Positions 57,614 through 64,000 of a stretch of DNA of 64,000 bases are shown piece by piece; the stretch's first letter is position 1; every line of letters begins with the position of its first letter. A program made the position numbers and the translations under genes. Source of the stretch: KBS50 sp042434095 (GTDB lineage: Bacteria > Actinomycetota > Actinomycetes > Mycobacteriales > Micromonosporaceae); NCBI RefSeq assembly GCF_042434095.1, contig NZ_JBHLUE010000001.1:248001-312000 (forward strand), given 5' to 3'. The notes under the pieces are model-generated. The model was not told the DNA's origin. It did no database searches and worked only from the letters and a program-made list of their open reading frames with translations.

Positions 57614-57781
57614 TCAGCGGGTCTCGCGGTGCAGGGTGTGCTTGCCGTCCCGGGGGCAGAACTTCTTCAGCTCGATGCGGTCCGGGTCGTTCCGGCGGTT
57701 CTTGCGCGTGATGTAGTTGCGCTCCTTGCACTCCACGCACGCCAAAGTGATCTTTGGACGGATGTCGGTCGCCTTGGCCAC
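57614..57781 (-). CDS. rpmG: 50S ribosomal protein L33 (bL33)
   Basis: This 55-residue protein, from GTG 57781, reads AKATDIRPKITLACVECKER and later RNDPDRIELKKFCPRDGKH. Cys15, Cys18 and Cys42 of the zinc site are present, but the fourth position is Asp45 in place of the usual Cys (CPRD against CPxC). It is therefore a partly degenerate zinc form; the nearby His48 could substitute as ligand. It lies between metT and hadA. Confidence 0.95.
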   Translation of the reverse strand: MAKATDIRPKITLACVECKERNYITRKNRRNDPDRIELKKFCPRDGKHTLHRETR

Positions 57782-57946
57782 GGCGGGGCGCCTTCCTCGC
57801 TAACGGTATTTACTACGGCGTGCCAGCGTAGCCGAGAGTCACGCGGACACGCAAAGCGGGCGCCTGTGGCGCCCGCCGCATCGGGCCGCCCGGGGCCTCG
57901 CGGTCCGAGCGGTGGAATCCGCCGGGATAGGCCCGGCGCCCGAGAG

Positions 57947-58019
57947 TAGCGGTGGCCGGACTTGAACCGGCGACACAGCGATTATGAGCCGCTTGCTCTG
58001 CCATCTGAGCTACACCGCC
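57947..58019 (-). tRNA. metT: tRNA-Met (CAT anticodon, elongator type)
   Basis: The 73-nt cloverleaf has anticodon loop CTCATAA (CAT), TTCAAGT T-loop and discriminator A. The first acceptor pair is G1-U72 and the anticodon stem lacks the three G-C pairs of initiators, so it is elongator type. Its position between thrT and rpmG matches metT elsewhere in actinobacteria. Confidence 0.93.
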
Positions 58020-58045
58020 GTGAGCGGGTCCGACTGAACCCTCTG

Positions 58046-58118
58046 AGCCCCCTTACGGAATCGAACCGTAGACCTTCTCCTTACCATGGAGACGCTCTGC
58101 CGACTGAGCTAAGGGGGC
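58046..58118 (-). tRNA. thrT: tRNA-Thr (GGT anticodon)
   Basis: The 73-nt cloverleaf has acceptor GCCCCCT/AGGGGGC, anticodon loop ATGGTAA (GGT), TTCGATT T-loop and discriminator U. No CCA is encoded. It is the first gene of the thrT-metT-rpmG group. Confidence 0.96.
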
Positions 58119-58267
58119 CTGCGCGATCTCCCGGGAGACGCGCAGAGGTAAGAGTACACGGCGCCGCGCCGGAGGTGAAATCGGATCCCCGGCACGCCGG
58201 GCCGACCCCGGACAGCGGGTCGTCAACCGGATGACCGGCTCGTTTCCCGGCGCACCGTCAGGCCCGG

Positions 58268-60820
58268 TCAGGGCACCGCGCGCAGCCGGCGAACGTCCGC
58301 GGCGGTCAGCGGCTCCGGCTCGGCCTGGGCCTCCACCCAGGCCGCCAGCCGCTCGTACGGCAGCGGCCGGCTGAACAGGAAGCCCTGGGCTATCTGGCAG
58401 CCGATGTCCTGCAGCAGCTCGAGCGTCAGCTCGCTCTCCACGCCCTCGGCCACCACGGCGAGCCCGAACTGCTGGGAGAGCGTCACCACGGCATTCACGA
58501 TGGCCAGGTCCACCGGGTCGGTCGCCATCCCCTGCACGAACGACCGGTCCACCTTGACCTCGTGCACCGGCAGCCGCCGCAGGTAGGACAGCGAGGCGTA
58601 GCCGGTGCCGAAGTCGTCCACCGAGAGCCGCACCCCGATCTCGCGCAGCCGGTGCAGGATCGGCAGCGGCCGCTCGGTGCCGTCCAGCACGCCGGACTCG
58701 CGTACCTCCAGGGTGAGCCGCTCGGCCGGCACGCCGTACTCGGCCAGCAGGCCGTCCACCAGGGCCGGGAACTGCGGGTCGGCCAGCGTACGCGCGGCCA
58801 CGTTGACCGCGATGTTGAGCGGCTGCCGCCCCTGCGGCCAATCCCGGCTGCGCCGCAGCCCCTCCCGGAGCACCACCTCGGTGAGCCGGCCGAGCTGGCC
58901 GGTGTGCTCGGCCACCGTCACGAAGTCCTCCGGCGCCACCGCGCCGTGCGCGGGGTGTTCCCAGCGGGCCAGGCACTCCACCCCGACGAGCCGCCGGTCG
59001 TGCAGCGTCACCTTGGGCTGGAAGTAGACCTCCAGCTCATCCTGGTCGAGCGCGCGGCGCAGGTCGGTGGCCAGGCTGAGCCGGTGCATCGACCGGGACT
59101 CCAGCACCGGACTGAACAGCTGGATCCCGCCGGGCACCGCCTTGGCGGCGGTGGCGGCCAGGTCGACCCGCTGCAGAAGAGCGTGCGGGTCGTCACCGTG
59201 ATCCGGATGCAGCGCCACCCCCACCACCGTGTCGACGTCCAGGGTCAGCTCGCCGAAGACCATCTGGTCCCGGATCTGCTCGCGCAGCCGCCCCGCCAGT
59301 TCCAGCGCGGCGTCCGTGTCGGCGAGCCGCAGCAGCACCAGGAACTCGTCGCCGCCGATCCGCCCGACGAGCGCCGACGCCGGCGCGGAGCCGCGCAGCC
59401 GGTCGGCCACCTCGACCAGCACCTGGTCGCCGGCCGCGTGCCCGAGCGTCTCGTTGACCCGGCGCAGGTCGTTCACGTCAAACAGCAGGATGGCCACCAC
59501 CTCGCCGGGGGCCCGGACCTGCACGGCGTCCCCGAGCGCCGCGGTCATCCGCCGGCGGTTCGGCAGCTTGGTCAACCCATCGTGGTACGCGTCGAAGCGC
59601 AGCCGGTCGACCAGGCGGGAGTTCTCCGGCGCCACCGCCGTGTGCGCGGCCACCGTCTCGAAGACGGGCACGTCACCGGGGCGGAAGTGCCCGATCTCGC
59701 TGAGCCCGTTGACCACCTCCAGCGTGCCGATCACCGCCGAGCCCGACCGCAATGGCACCACGAGGGCGTCCTTGACACCGGTGCCGCGCAGCCGGGTCCG
59801 GAGCCCGTCCTCGTCGGCCAGCCGGCTGCCGATGGCCAGGGTGCGCCGCTCGCGGATGGCCAACTCCCGCACGGTCGGCGGGATCGGCGCCACGTCCAGC
59901 AGCCCCGAATCGTCCACCCGGGCCGACAGCAGCACCTCCGGGTGGCGACCCTGGGCAGGCAGCCACAGCGTCGCGTACTCGGCCTGCATGAGCGCACGAA
60001 CCCGGCCGAGCATGGCGTCGACCAGCGTGCCGTCCTGGCCCCGCTCGGTCATCACCCGGGTCAGCTCGTACATGTTCTCGAGCGTGCGGTGCTGCCGCAG
60101 CGACATCGCGTACGAGCGGTAGACGAGTCCCAGGGCCGCGGCCAGCGCCGCGAGCGGCAGCAGCGACCACCAGGTGGCATCAACGGCCAGCAGGATGACG
60201 AGGCCGACGGCGGTGTTGAGCCCCGTGGTGACCAGCACCAGCCGGGCCGAGCCGAGCACCTCCCGGCCGGCCTGCCAGCCCTGCACGAGACTGATCACGC
60301 CGCAGACGGCCGAGAGACTCACCAGCTCGTAGACGGCCAGCGCCACGCAGAGCACGCCCCAGGCGACCGGACCGACGCCCGAGTGCCCTGGCAATCCGGT
60401 CAGCACGAGGCCGGCCAGCGAGATGGCCGCCGCCGAGTGGGCGACGTTGAACCACAGCTTTACCCGGCTCATCCGCCGGCGGAGCTGAATCATCAGGGTC
60501 GCGCACATGACCAGCACCACGACCAGCAGCGCCGGCAGATAGTGCAGCGCGACGACGATCGGGATCTCGGTGATGGAGATGGTGACTGCCTGCCGCCGGA
60601 CGACGAGGTTGAGCGTCGGAATGCCGGCCAGCACCAGCGCGGTCAGAAGCCCGAGCAGCAGGATCAGGTGGGTGGCCAAGGTCGACTGCGTCCAGTACTC
60701 GGACGGTGCGGGGTTGAGCACGCCGAGCAGGACGCAGGCCAGCACGGCCACGACCGCGAGCGGGCCAGTGATCAGCCAGGCAAGGTCCGACTTCCGCCGC
60801 GACGACGTACGGGCTCGCAT
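58268..60820 (-). CDS. Membrane-bound GAF-GGDEF-EAL protein (c-di-GMP turnover)
   Basis: The 850-residue protein has about seven transmembrane segments (about 14-235), a GAF-like domain (about 255-400), a GGDEF domain with intact GGDEF at 489-493, and an EAL domain starting at about 580 whose EAL is ECL at 615-617. Later EAL landmarks are present (NVAART, LEVRES, DDFGTGYASL, KVDRSFV, AEGVES). In the GGDEF half the usual DxDxFKxIND reads DVNDLRRVNE, so cyclase activity is doubtful; no RxxD inhibitory site is seen. It may act mainly as a phosphodiesterase or sensor. ATG 60820 has GGGAGG upstream. Confidence 0.9.
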   Translation of the reverse strand: MRARTSSRRKSDLAWLITGPLAVVAVLACVLLGVLNPAPSEYWTQSTLATHLILLLGLLTALVLAGIPTLNLVVRRQAVTISITEIPIVVALHYLPALLVVVLVMCATLMIQLRRRMSRVKLWFNVAHSAAAISLAGLVLTGLPGHSGVGPVAWGVLCVALAVYELVSLSAVCGVISLVQGWQAGREVLGSARLVLVTTGLNTAVGLVILLAVDATWWSLLPLAALAAALGLVYRSYAMSLRQHRTLENMYELTRVMTERGQDGTLVDAMLGRVRALMQAEYATLWLPAQGRHPEVLLSARVDDSGLLDVAPIPPTVRELAIRERRTLAIGSRLADEDGLRTRLRGTGVKDALVVPLRSGSAVIGTLEVVNGLSEIGHFRPGDVPVFETVAAHTAVAPENSRLVDRLRFDAYHDGLTKLPNRRRMTAALGDAVQVRAPGEVVAILLFDVNDLRRVNETLGHAAGDQVLVEVADRLRGSAPASALVGRIGGDEFLVLLRLADTDAALELAGRLREQIRDQMVFGELTLDVDTVVGVALHPDHGDDPHALLQRVDLAATAAKAVPGGIQLFSPVLESRSMHRLSLATDLRRALDQDELEVYFQPKVTLHDRRLVGVECLARWEHPAHGAVAPEDFVTVAEHTGQLGRLTEVVLREGLRRSRDWPQGRQPLNIAVNVAARTLADPQFPALVDGLLAEYGVPAERLTLEVRESGVLDGTERPLPILHRLREIGVRLSVDDFGTGYASLSYLRRLPVHEVKVDRSFVQGMATDPVDLAIVNAVVTLSQQFGLAVVAEGVESELTLELLQDIGCQIAQGFLFSRPLPYERLAAWVEAQAEPEPLTAADVRRLRAVP

Positions 60821-60875
60821 CGGCCTCCCGTCTGCCGGGGCCCGTCCACGTCCGCCGGCTGAGCCAGATCGAGGG

Positions 60876-61019
60876 TTACGGGATGAGTAGGGCGCCGAAG
60901 CTGGCGCTCCAGTCGATCCCGAGCAGCATTGGCGTATCCGTCGCAAAGGCGGCCAATGCCACGATTACCGCGAGTGCCATGGTGACGCCGAGGATTCGGC
61001 TAAGCCGTCGAGTACACAT
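60876..61019 (-). CDS. Small single-span membrane protein upstream of the GGDEF/EAL gene
   Basis: This 47-residue ORF reads MCTRRLSRILGVTMALAVIV at its start, with a basic N-terminus, one hydrophobic segment (about 9-27), a TPMLLGIDWSASFGALL region and a TAA stop. TAGGAG lies 6 nt before the ATG. It ends 55 nt before the GGDEF/EAL start in the same direction, so co-transcription is likely. I do not recognise a family; it could be a small regulator or partner of the c-di-GMP protein. Confidence 0.7.
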   Translation of the reverse strand: MCTRRLSRILGVTMALAVIVALAAFATDTPMLLGIDWSASFGALLIP

Positions 61020-61382
61020 CGATGGCTCCTATCAAGGTGCTGAGCGAGGGTGTGGAACACACGGTGGAGGTTCCATGATGGTGCCACAGTGGAAACGCGC
61101 CGCAAAGCCGGAGCGGCCCTGCTTCGCAGTCATGGCGGAGACTTCAGCCCGTTCGGCAGGTACGGTATCCCCCAGCCGGACCCATTACCTTTAAATTCGG
61201 CTTAGCGGACGGTTGGCCAAACAGCAAGATCACATCTAAGTAACAAGAAGCTTAAAGGGTCGCAACGCCGTCAAATCCTTTCATGAACGACGGTGCGGAC
61301 CCAGTGCGCCTTTGGTAGAAATCGGGCAGCCGGTCGAACCCTCGCCGGTGTGGCCGGCGAGCGGCCGCGCCGATCAGCCGGC
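61020..61382. other. AT-richer divergent regulatory region
   Basis: This 363-nt gap lies between two divergent genes. The part from about 61180 to 61300 is far less GC-rich than the rest of the window, with TTTAAATTC and AAGCTTAAAG stretches. It contains TTGACG at 61269-61274 (minus) and TAAGCT at 61249-61254, too close (14 bp) for a normal promoter. It probably contains the promoters for both flanking genes, but I cannot fix them. Confidence 0.45.
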
Positions 61383-61655
61383 ATGATGACCCGCATGGTG
61401 GATCCGGACGCCCAGACGCGCGCCGACCTGGAGACGCTCCTTCCCGAGGAGGGCTTCCGGCCCGAGTGCTACCGGCTGTACGGCGGGGAGGGCGTGGGCC
61501 ACTGCTACGTGATCGACCACGCGCCGGCCGGCTGGGAGGTCTACTACAGCGACTCCGGCACCAAGGCGAACCTCAAGGTGTTCCCCACCGAGGCCGGCGC
61601 CTGCAGCGACTTCCTGGCCCGGCTGCGCCTGGACCCCAGCACCCGGCACGACTGA
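61383..61655 (+). CDS. Small hypothetical protein (90 aa)
   Basis: This 90-residue protein starts MMTRMVDPDAQTRADLETLL and has a compact pattern GFRPECYRLYGGEGVGHCYVI followed by AGWEVYYSDSGTKANLKVF and EAGACSDFLARL (about 26-85, given by position). It resembles small soluble alpha/beta proteins sometimes found near polymorphic toxins, but no toxin is adjacent, so no function is assigned. ATG 61383 and ATG 61395 are both possible; neither has a good RBS. It converges on the lipoprotein gene with a 6-nt gap. Confidence 0.65.
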   Translation: MMTRMVDPDAQTRADLETLLPEEGFRPECYRLYGGEGVGHCYVIDHAPAGWEVYYSDSGTKANLKVFPTEAGACSDFLARLRLDPSTRHD

Positions 61656-61661
61656 CGCCCG

Positions 61662-62618
61662 TCAACCGGCCTGGCCGCGGTCGCGGGGCGGGACCGGATC
61701 GTCGTACACGCCGGACGGCCCGGAGTAGCGCGCACCGTGCTGGTACGGCGTGGCGTTCGCGACGCACCCGTGCAGGCCCAGCGTCTGTTGCTGCATCACC
61801 GGCGCCGGCCGGTTGGGTCCCGGGCACCGCTCGTGGCCCAGGCCGAGGCGGTGCCCGACCTCGTGATTGATCATGTATCGCCGGTAGGTGGCCAGGTCGG
61901 CCCCGTAGCCCGGCACCCCCTTCATCCAGCGGGCCACGTTCAACACCACCCGGTCCCGGTTGCGGCAGGAGGTGTACCCGTCGGGGGCGCCCCGGCACAA
62001 CCGGTCCCGGGTGCCGGGGGTGACCAGAAAGATGGTGAAGTCGGCCGGTTGGTTCCAGCCGACCCGCAGCAGCCGTAGCCGGCCCCCCGCCGTCCAGCCC
62101 TGCGGGTCGTGCAGCGCGCCGGCCACCTCGGCCGCGAAGTCCGCCACGGTCAGGCCGCGGATGTCCTGCTCGACCAGCACCCGGTAGCGCAGCAGCCGCC
62201 CCCGGCCCGGCCCGGCCGGCGACTCCGGGCCGGCGCCGTGCCACCGGTTCCCGCCGGCGGCCGGATAGCTGATCGCCACCGGCGCGTACCGGGCCGGTCC
62301 CGGCCGGGCCAGTTCCGGCCGCCCGACCTCCGGCCAAGCGGGGTCCGGCCGAGCCGGGGCCGGTCGGGCCGGCTCGGGCCGCGCCGGCCCGGCCGCCGCG
62401 GCGGCCGGAACCGCCGGCGCTTCCCGCTCGCCGGTGGCCGGTTGGCCGCCGACCGGGGTCGGTGGCTGGCGCACCGCCGGCGCCGCCCGGTCGCCGGCTG
62501 CCCGGTGCTCCGCCGCCGGTCGCGAACAGCCGCCGACGGCCGCGCCCAGCAACAGGGCCAGCAGCGGCAGCAGGGCACGGCCGCGCGACCGGGACCGGTC
62601 CGTGGTCGCTTTCCTCAT
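61662..62618 (-). CDS. DUF3152 zincin-like lipoprotein
   Basis: The 318-residue protein has a signal peptide ending in the lipobox VGGC (Cys31). A Pro/Ala/Arg-rich spacer with PARPxPARP repeats (about 60-115) and a C-terminal DUF3152 domain follow, with the zincin motif His252-Glu253-x2-His256-x5-His262 (HEVGHRLGLGH). It is probably an extracellular, membrane-anchored metalloprotease-like protein; activity and substrate are unknown. ATG 62618 has GGGGAGA upstream. It is monocistronic, convergent with the 61383 gene. Confidence 0.88.
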   Translation of the reverse strand: MRKATTDRSRSRGRALLPLLALLLGAAVGGCSRPAAEHRAAGDRAAPAVRQPPTPVGGQPATGEREAPAVPAAAAAGPARPEPARPAPARPDPAWPEVGRPELARPGPARYAPVAISYPAAGGNRWHGAGPESPAGPGRGRLLRYRVLVEQDIRGLTVADFAAEVAGALHDPQGWTAGGRLRLLRVGWNQPADFTIFLVTPGTRDRLCRGAPDGYTSCRNRDRVVLNVARWMKGVPGYGADLATYRRYMINHEVGHRLGLGHERCPGPNRPAPVMQQQTLGLHGCVANATPYQHGARYSGPSGVYDDPVPPRDRGQAG

Positions 62619-62861
62619 GTGTCTCCCCCCGCCGGGCGGCTCGCATCGGTGCCGCGCATTGAGGAAGACGAGTGACCGCGGCACAACGTTGTCTTTACCC
62701 AGCTTCGAGGCTTCGGACGGCACGGCTCGGCAACCGTGAGTGGACGCTCGGGGCGGGTGGCGGCATTCGCCGGGACCCGCCGAGAGAGATACCGGAATTC
62801 GTAGGCCGACGGCAACGGCCCCGGTCGGCATCTGGTGCCGATCCGGGGCCGCAGCCGCACC

Positions 62862-62945
62862 TGGTGGCGGGTGAAGGATTCGAACCTTCGTAGCTTTCGC
62901 GACGGATTTACAGTCCGCTCCCATTGGCCGCTCGGGCAACCCGCC
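62862..62945 (-). tRNA. tRNA-Tyr (GTA anticodon), CCA encoded
   Basis: This 84-nt class II tRNA has acceptor GGCGGGT/ACCCGCC, anticodon loop CTGTAAA (GTA), a long variable arm and TTCGAAT T-loop. Discriminator A is followed by an encoded CCA (62862-62864), unlike the three other tRNAs in the window. Confidence 0.96.
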
Positions 62946-63091
62946 AGGGCGTGCCACCACGCCAAGGCGCGGCGGCGACAGCAAGAATAGCGGTTGTCCC
63001 CGCCGCCGGCGCAACCGGGTACCGTCGGCTGGATGTGCCGCCCGCGGGGCGGCCGTAGACCCACCCAGACACCGACTCCGGGAGCATGATC

Positions 63092-63586
63092 ATGGCAGCG
63101 AACCCGTCGTTCGACATCGTGAGCAAGGTCGACCGGCAGGAGATGGACAACGCCCTGCGCCAGGCCGAGAAGGAACTGGGTTCGCGCTTCGACTTCCGGG
63201 GTACCGGCGCGCAGATCTCCTGGGCCGGCGAGGAGGCCATCACCATCCAGGCCGAAACGGAGGAGCGGGCCAAGGCCGCGCTGGACGTCTTCAAGGAGAA
63301 GGTGGTCAAGCGGACCATCTCGCTGAAGTCGCTGGACTGCGGCGAGCCGCGCCAGTCCGGCAAGGTCTACCGGATCGACTGCAAGGTCATCCAGGGCATC
63401 GCGTCCGACAAGGCCAAGGAGATCAGCAAGAAGATCCGGGACGAGGGGCCGAAGGGGGTCCAGGCGCAGATCCAGGGCGACCAGCTCCGGGTGACCGGAA
63501 AGAAGAAGGACGACCTGCAGGCCGTCATCGCGCTGCTCAAGGGCGCCGACTTCGACGTGGCCCTGCAGTTCACCAACTACCGCTGA
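63092..63586 (+). CDS. YajQ family nucleotide-binding protein
   Basis: The 164-residue YajQ protein starts AANPSFDIVSKVDRQEMDNA and has two ferredoxin-like domains (DFRGTGAQISW around 37-47, KVIQGIASDKAKEISKKIRD around 98-117, given by position). YajQ proteins bind nucleotides, and a Xanthomonas member binds c-di-GMP. ATG 63092 has GGGAG at 7 nt; ATG 63086 is too close to it. It is monocistronic, with a hairpin at 63595-63630. Confidence 0.92.
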   Translation: MAANPSFDIVSKVDRQEMDNALRQAEKELGSRFDFRGTGAQISWAGEEAITIQAETEERAKAALDVFKEKVVKRTISLKSLDCGEPRQSGKVYRIDCKVIQGIASDKAKEISKKIRDEGPKGVQAQIQGDQLRVTGKKKDDLQAVIALLKGADFDVALQFTNYR

Positions 63587-63594
63587 CCGGCGGC

Positions 63595-63630
63595 TCGGAG
63601 GTACGCCGGGAACGCCGGGCGTGCCTCCGA
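63595..63630. terminator. Bidirectional hairpin between yajQ and the MFS gene
   Basis: A 13-bp stem with one G-T pair (63595-63607 with 63618-63630) and a 10-nt loop lies between two convergent genes. It can serve both. Confidence 0.7.
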
Positions 63631-63645
63631 AAAGCCTGCCGCAAC

Positions 63646-64000
63646 CTAGGCGCGGTCGGTGGCGAGCGCCCGCTCCTGGCGTACCGTCGCGGTTTCCTCG
63701 GCCCGGGCGATCGGACCCGCTGGCCGCGCGGCCACCCCGGCCGCGACGGCGACCGCGGCGCCGGCGAGCAGGAACGCCCACGGGACGCCGCCGGGCCGGT
63801 CCACGACCACCCCGGCCAGGGCGCCGCCGCCCGCGCTCGCGCCGACCGACACGGTCACCACCCAGGTGTACGCCTCGTTCAGCATGCTGCCCGGGGTGAT
63901 CCGGCCGACCAGGTTGTTCTCCAGGGTGAGCGCGGGCGCGATCGCTCCGCCGCCGACCGCCAGCGCGAGCCCGAGGGCCAGCGGTCCCGGCATCAGGGCA
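63646..64000 (-). CDS. MFS transporter (C-terminal part, start outside window)
   Basis: About 118 residues are visible, open to the window edge at 64000. Three to four hydrophobic segments (LGLALAVGGGAIAPALTL, YTWVVTVSVGASAGGGALAG, WAFLLAGAAVAVAAGVAA) and the NLVGRITPGSMLNEAYTWV pattern fit the C-terminal bundle of a DHA-type major facilitator drug or metabolite exporter. The tail is hydrophilic. Substrate is unknown. Confidence 0.75.
   Translation of the reverse strand, partial: ALMPGPLALGLALAVGGGAIAPALTLENNLVGRITPGSMLNEAYTWVVTVSVGASAGGGALAGVVVDRPGGVPWAFLLAGAAVAVAAGVAARPAGPIARAEETATVRQERALATDRA

Noticed and set aside
60883..61194. A 103-residue plus-strand frame
   Set aside because: It is antisense to the 47-residue membrane ORF, lacks a RBS and has no hydrophobic or domain pattern.
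61249..61274. TTGACG/TAAGCT as promoter of the small membrane ORF
   Set aside because: The spacing is 14 bp, too short for a vegetative promoter.

Overview
The window is high-GC (about 70-73%) actinobacterial chromosome. Gene order and protein character fit Micromonosporaceae (Micromonospora-like). Supporting signs are the thrT-metT-rpmG-hadA-hadB-trpT-secE-nusG-rplK-rplA order shared with other actinobacteria, long Ala/Pro-rich tails on S3, L22, L17, NusG and SecE, zinc-binding forms of S4, S14 and L36, and frequent GTG/TTG starts. The genus is inferred, not proven. The 5' edge cuts an aminotransferase and the 3' edge cuts an MFS transporter.

Layout. 1-13.6 kb is mixed: an autoregulated HTH/Clp-N pair, a GH65 glycoside hydrolase, glmM, rplM-rpsI, a MazEF-type toxin-antitoxin pair, a lone Roadblock/LC7 protein next to a very long membrane-plus-disordered protein, a DUF59-amidohydrolase pair and an aldo/keto reductase. 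13.7-17.8 kb holds a nucleotidyltransferase, an ABC-F ATPase, an RsmC-like methyltransferase and truA. 17.9-58.1 kb is almost wholly information processing on the minus strand. In transcription order its units are: thrT-metT-rpmG; hadAB; trpT-secE-nusG-rplK-rplA; a two-gene ABC exporter; rplJ-rplL behind an L10-type leader; rpoB-rpoC; rpsL-rpsG-fusA-tuf; the S10-spc cluster rpsJ to rplO; secY-adk-map; and infA-rpmJ-rpsM-rpsK-rpsD-rpoA-rplQ. 58.3-64 kb carries a membrane GGDEF/EAL protein with a previously unlisted 47-residue membrane ORF upstream, a DUF3152 lipoprotein, tRNA-Tyr, a YajQ nucleotide-binding protein and the MFS fragment.

Regulation visible in the DNA. Vegetative-type promoters can be read for the HTH gene, mazE, rplM, infA, rpsL, rpoB and rplJ. 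Strong GC-rich hairpin terminators follow rpsI, rplQ, rplO, tuf, rpoC, rplL, rplA and rpmG. Several genes have TANNNT exactly 7 nt before the start codon and no Shine-Dalgarno sequence, so they are probably leaderless. The rplJ leader holds a terminator hairpin whose inner strand is complementary over 10 nt to an upstream leader segment, which fits attenuation. The S10 and str leaders share an identical 20-nt element.

No obvious large new defence, CRISPR or biosynthetic system is present. The most promising under-described items are the twin-operator leaderless HTH/double Clp-N pair, the orphan amidohydrolase-DUF59 pair, the rplJ attenuator, the shared S10/str leader element, the small membrane ORF ahead of the GGDEF/EAL gene and a 54-nt hairpin element at 52.0 kb.
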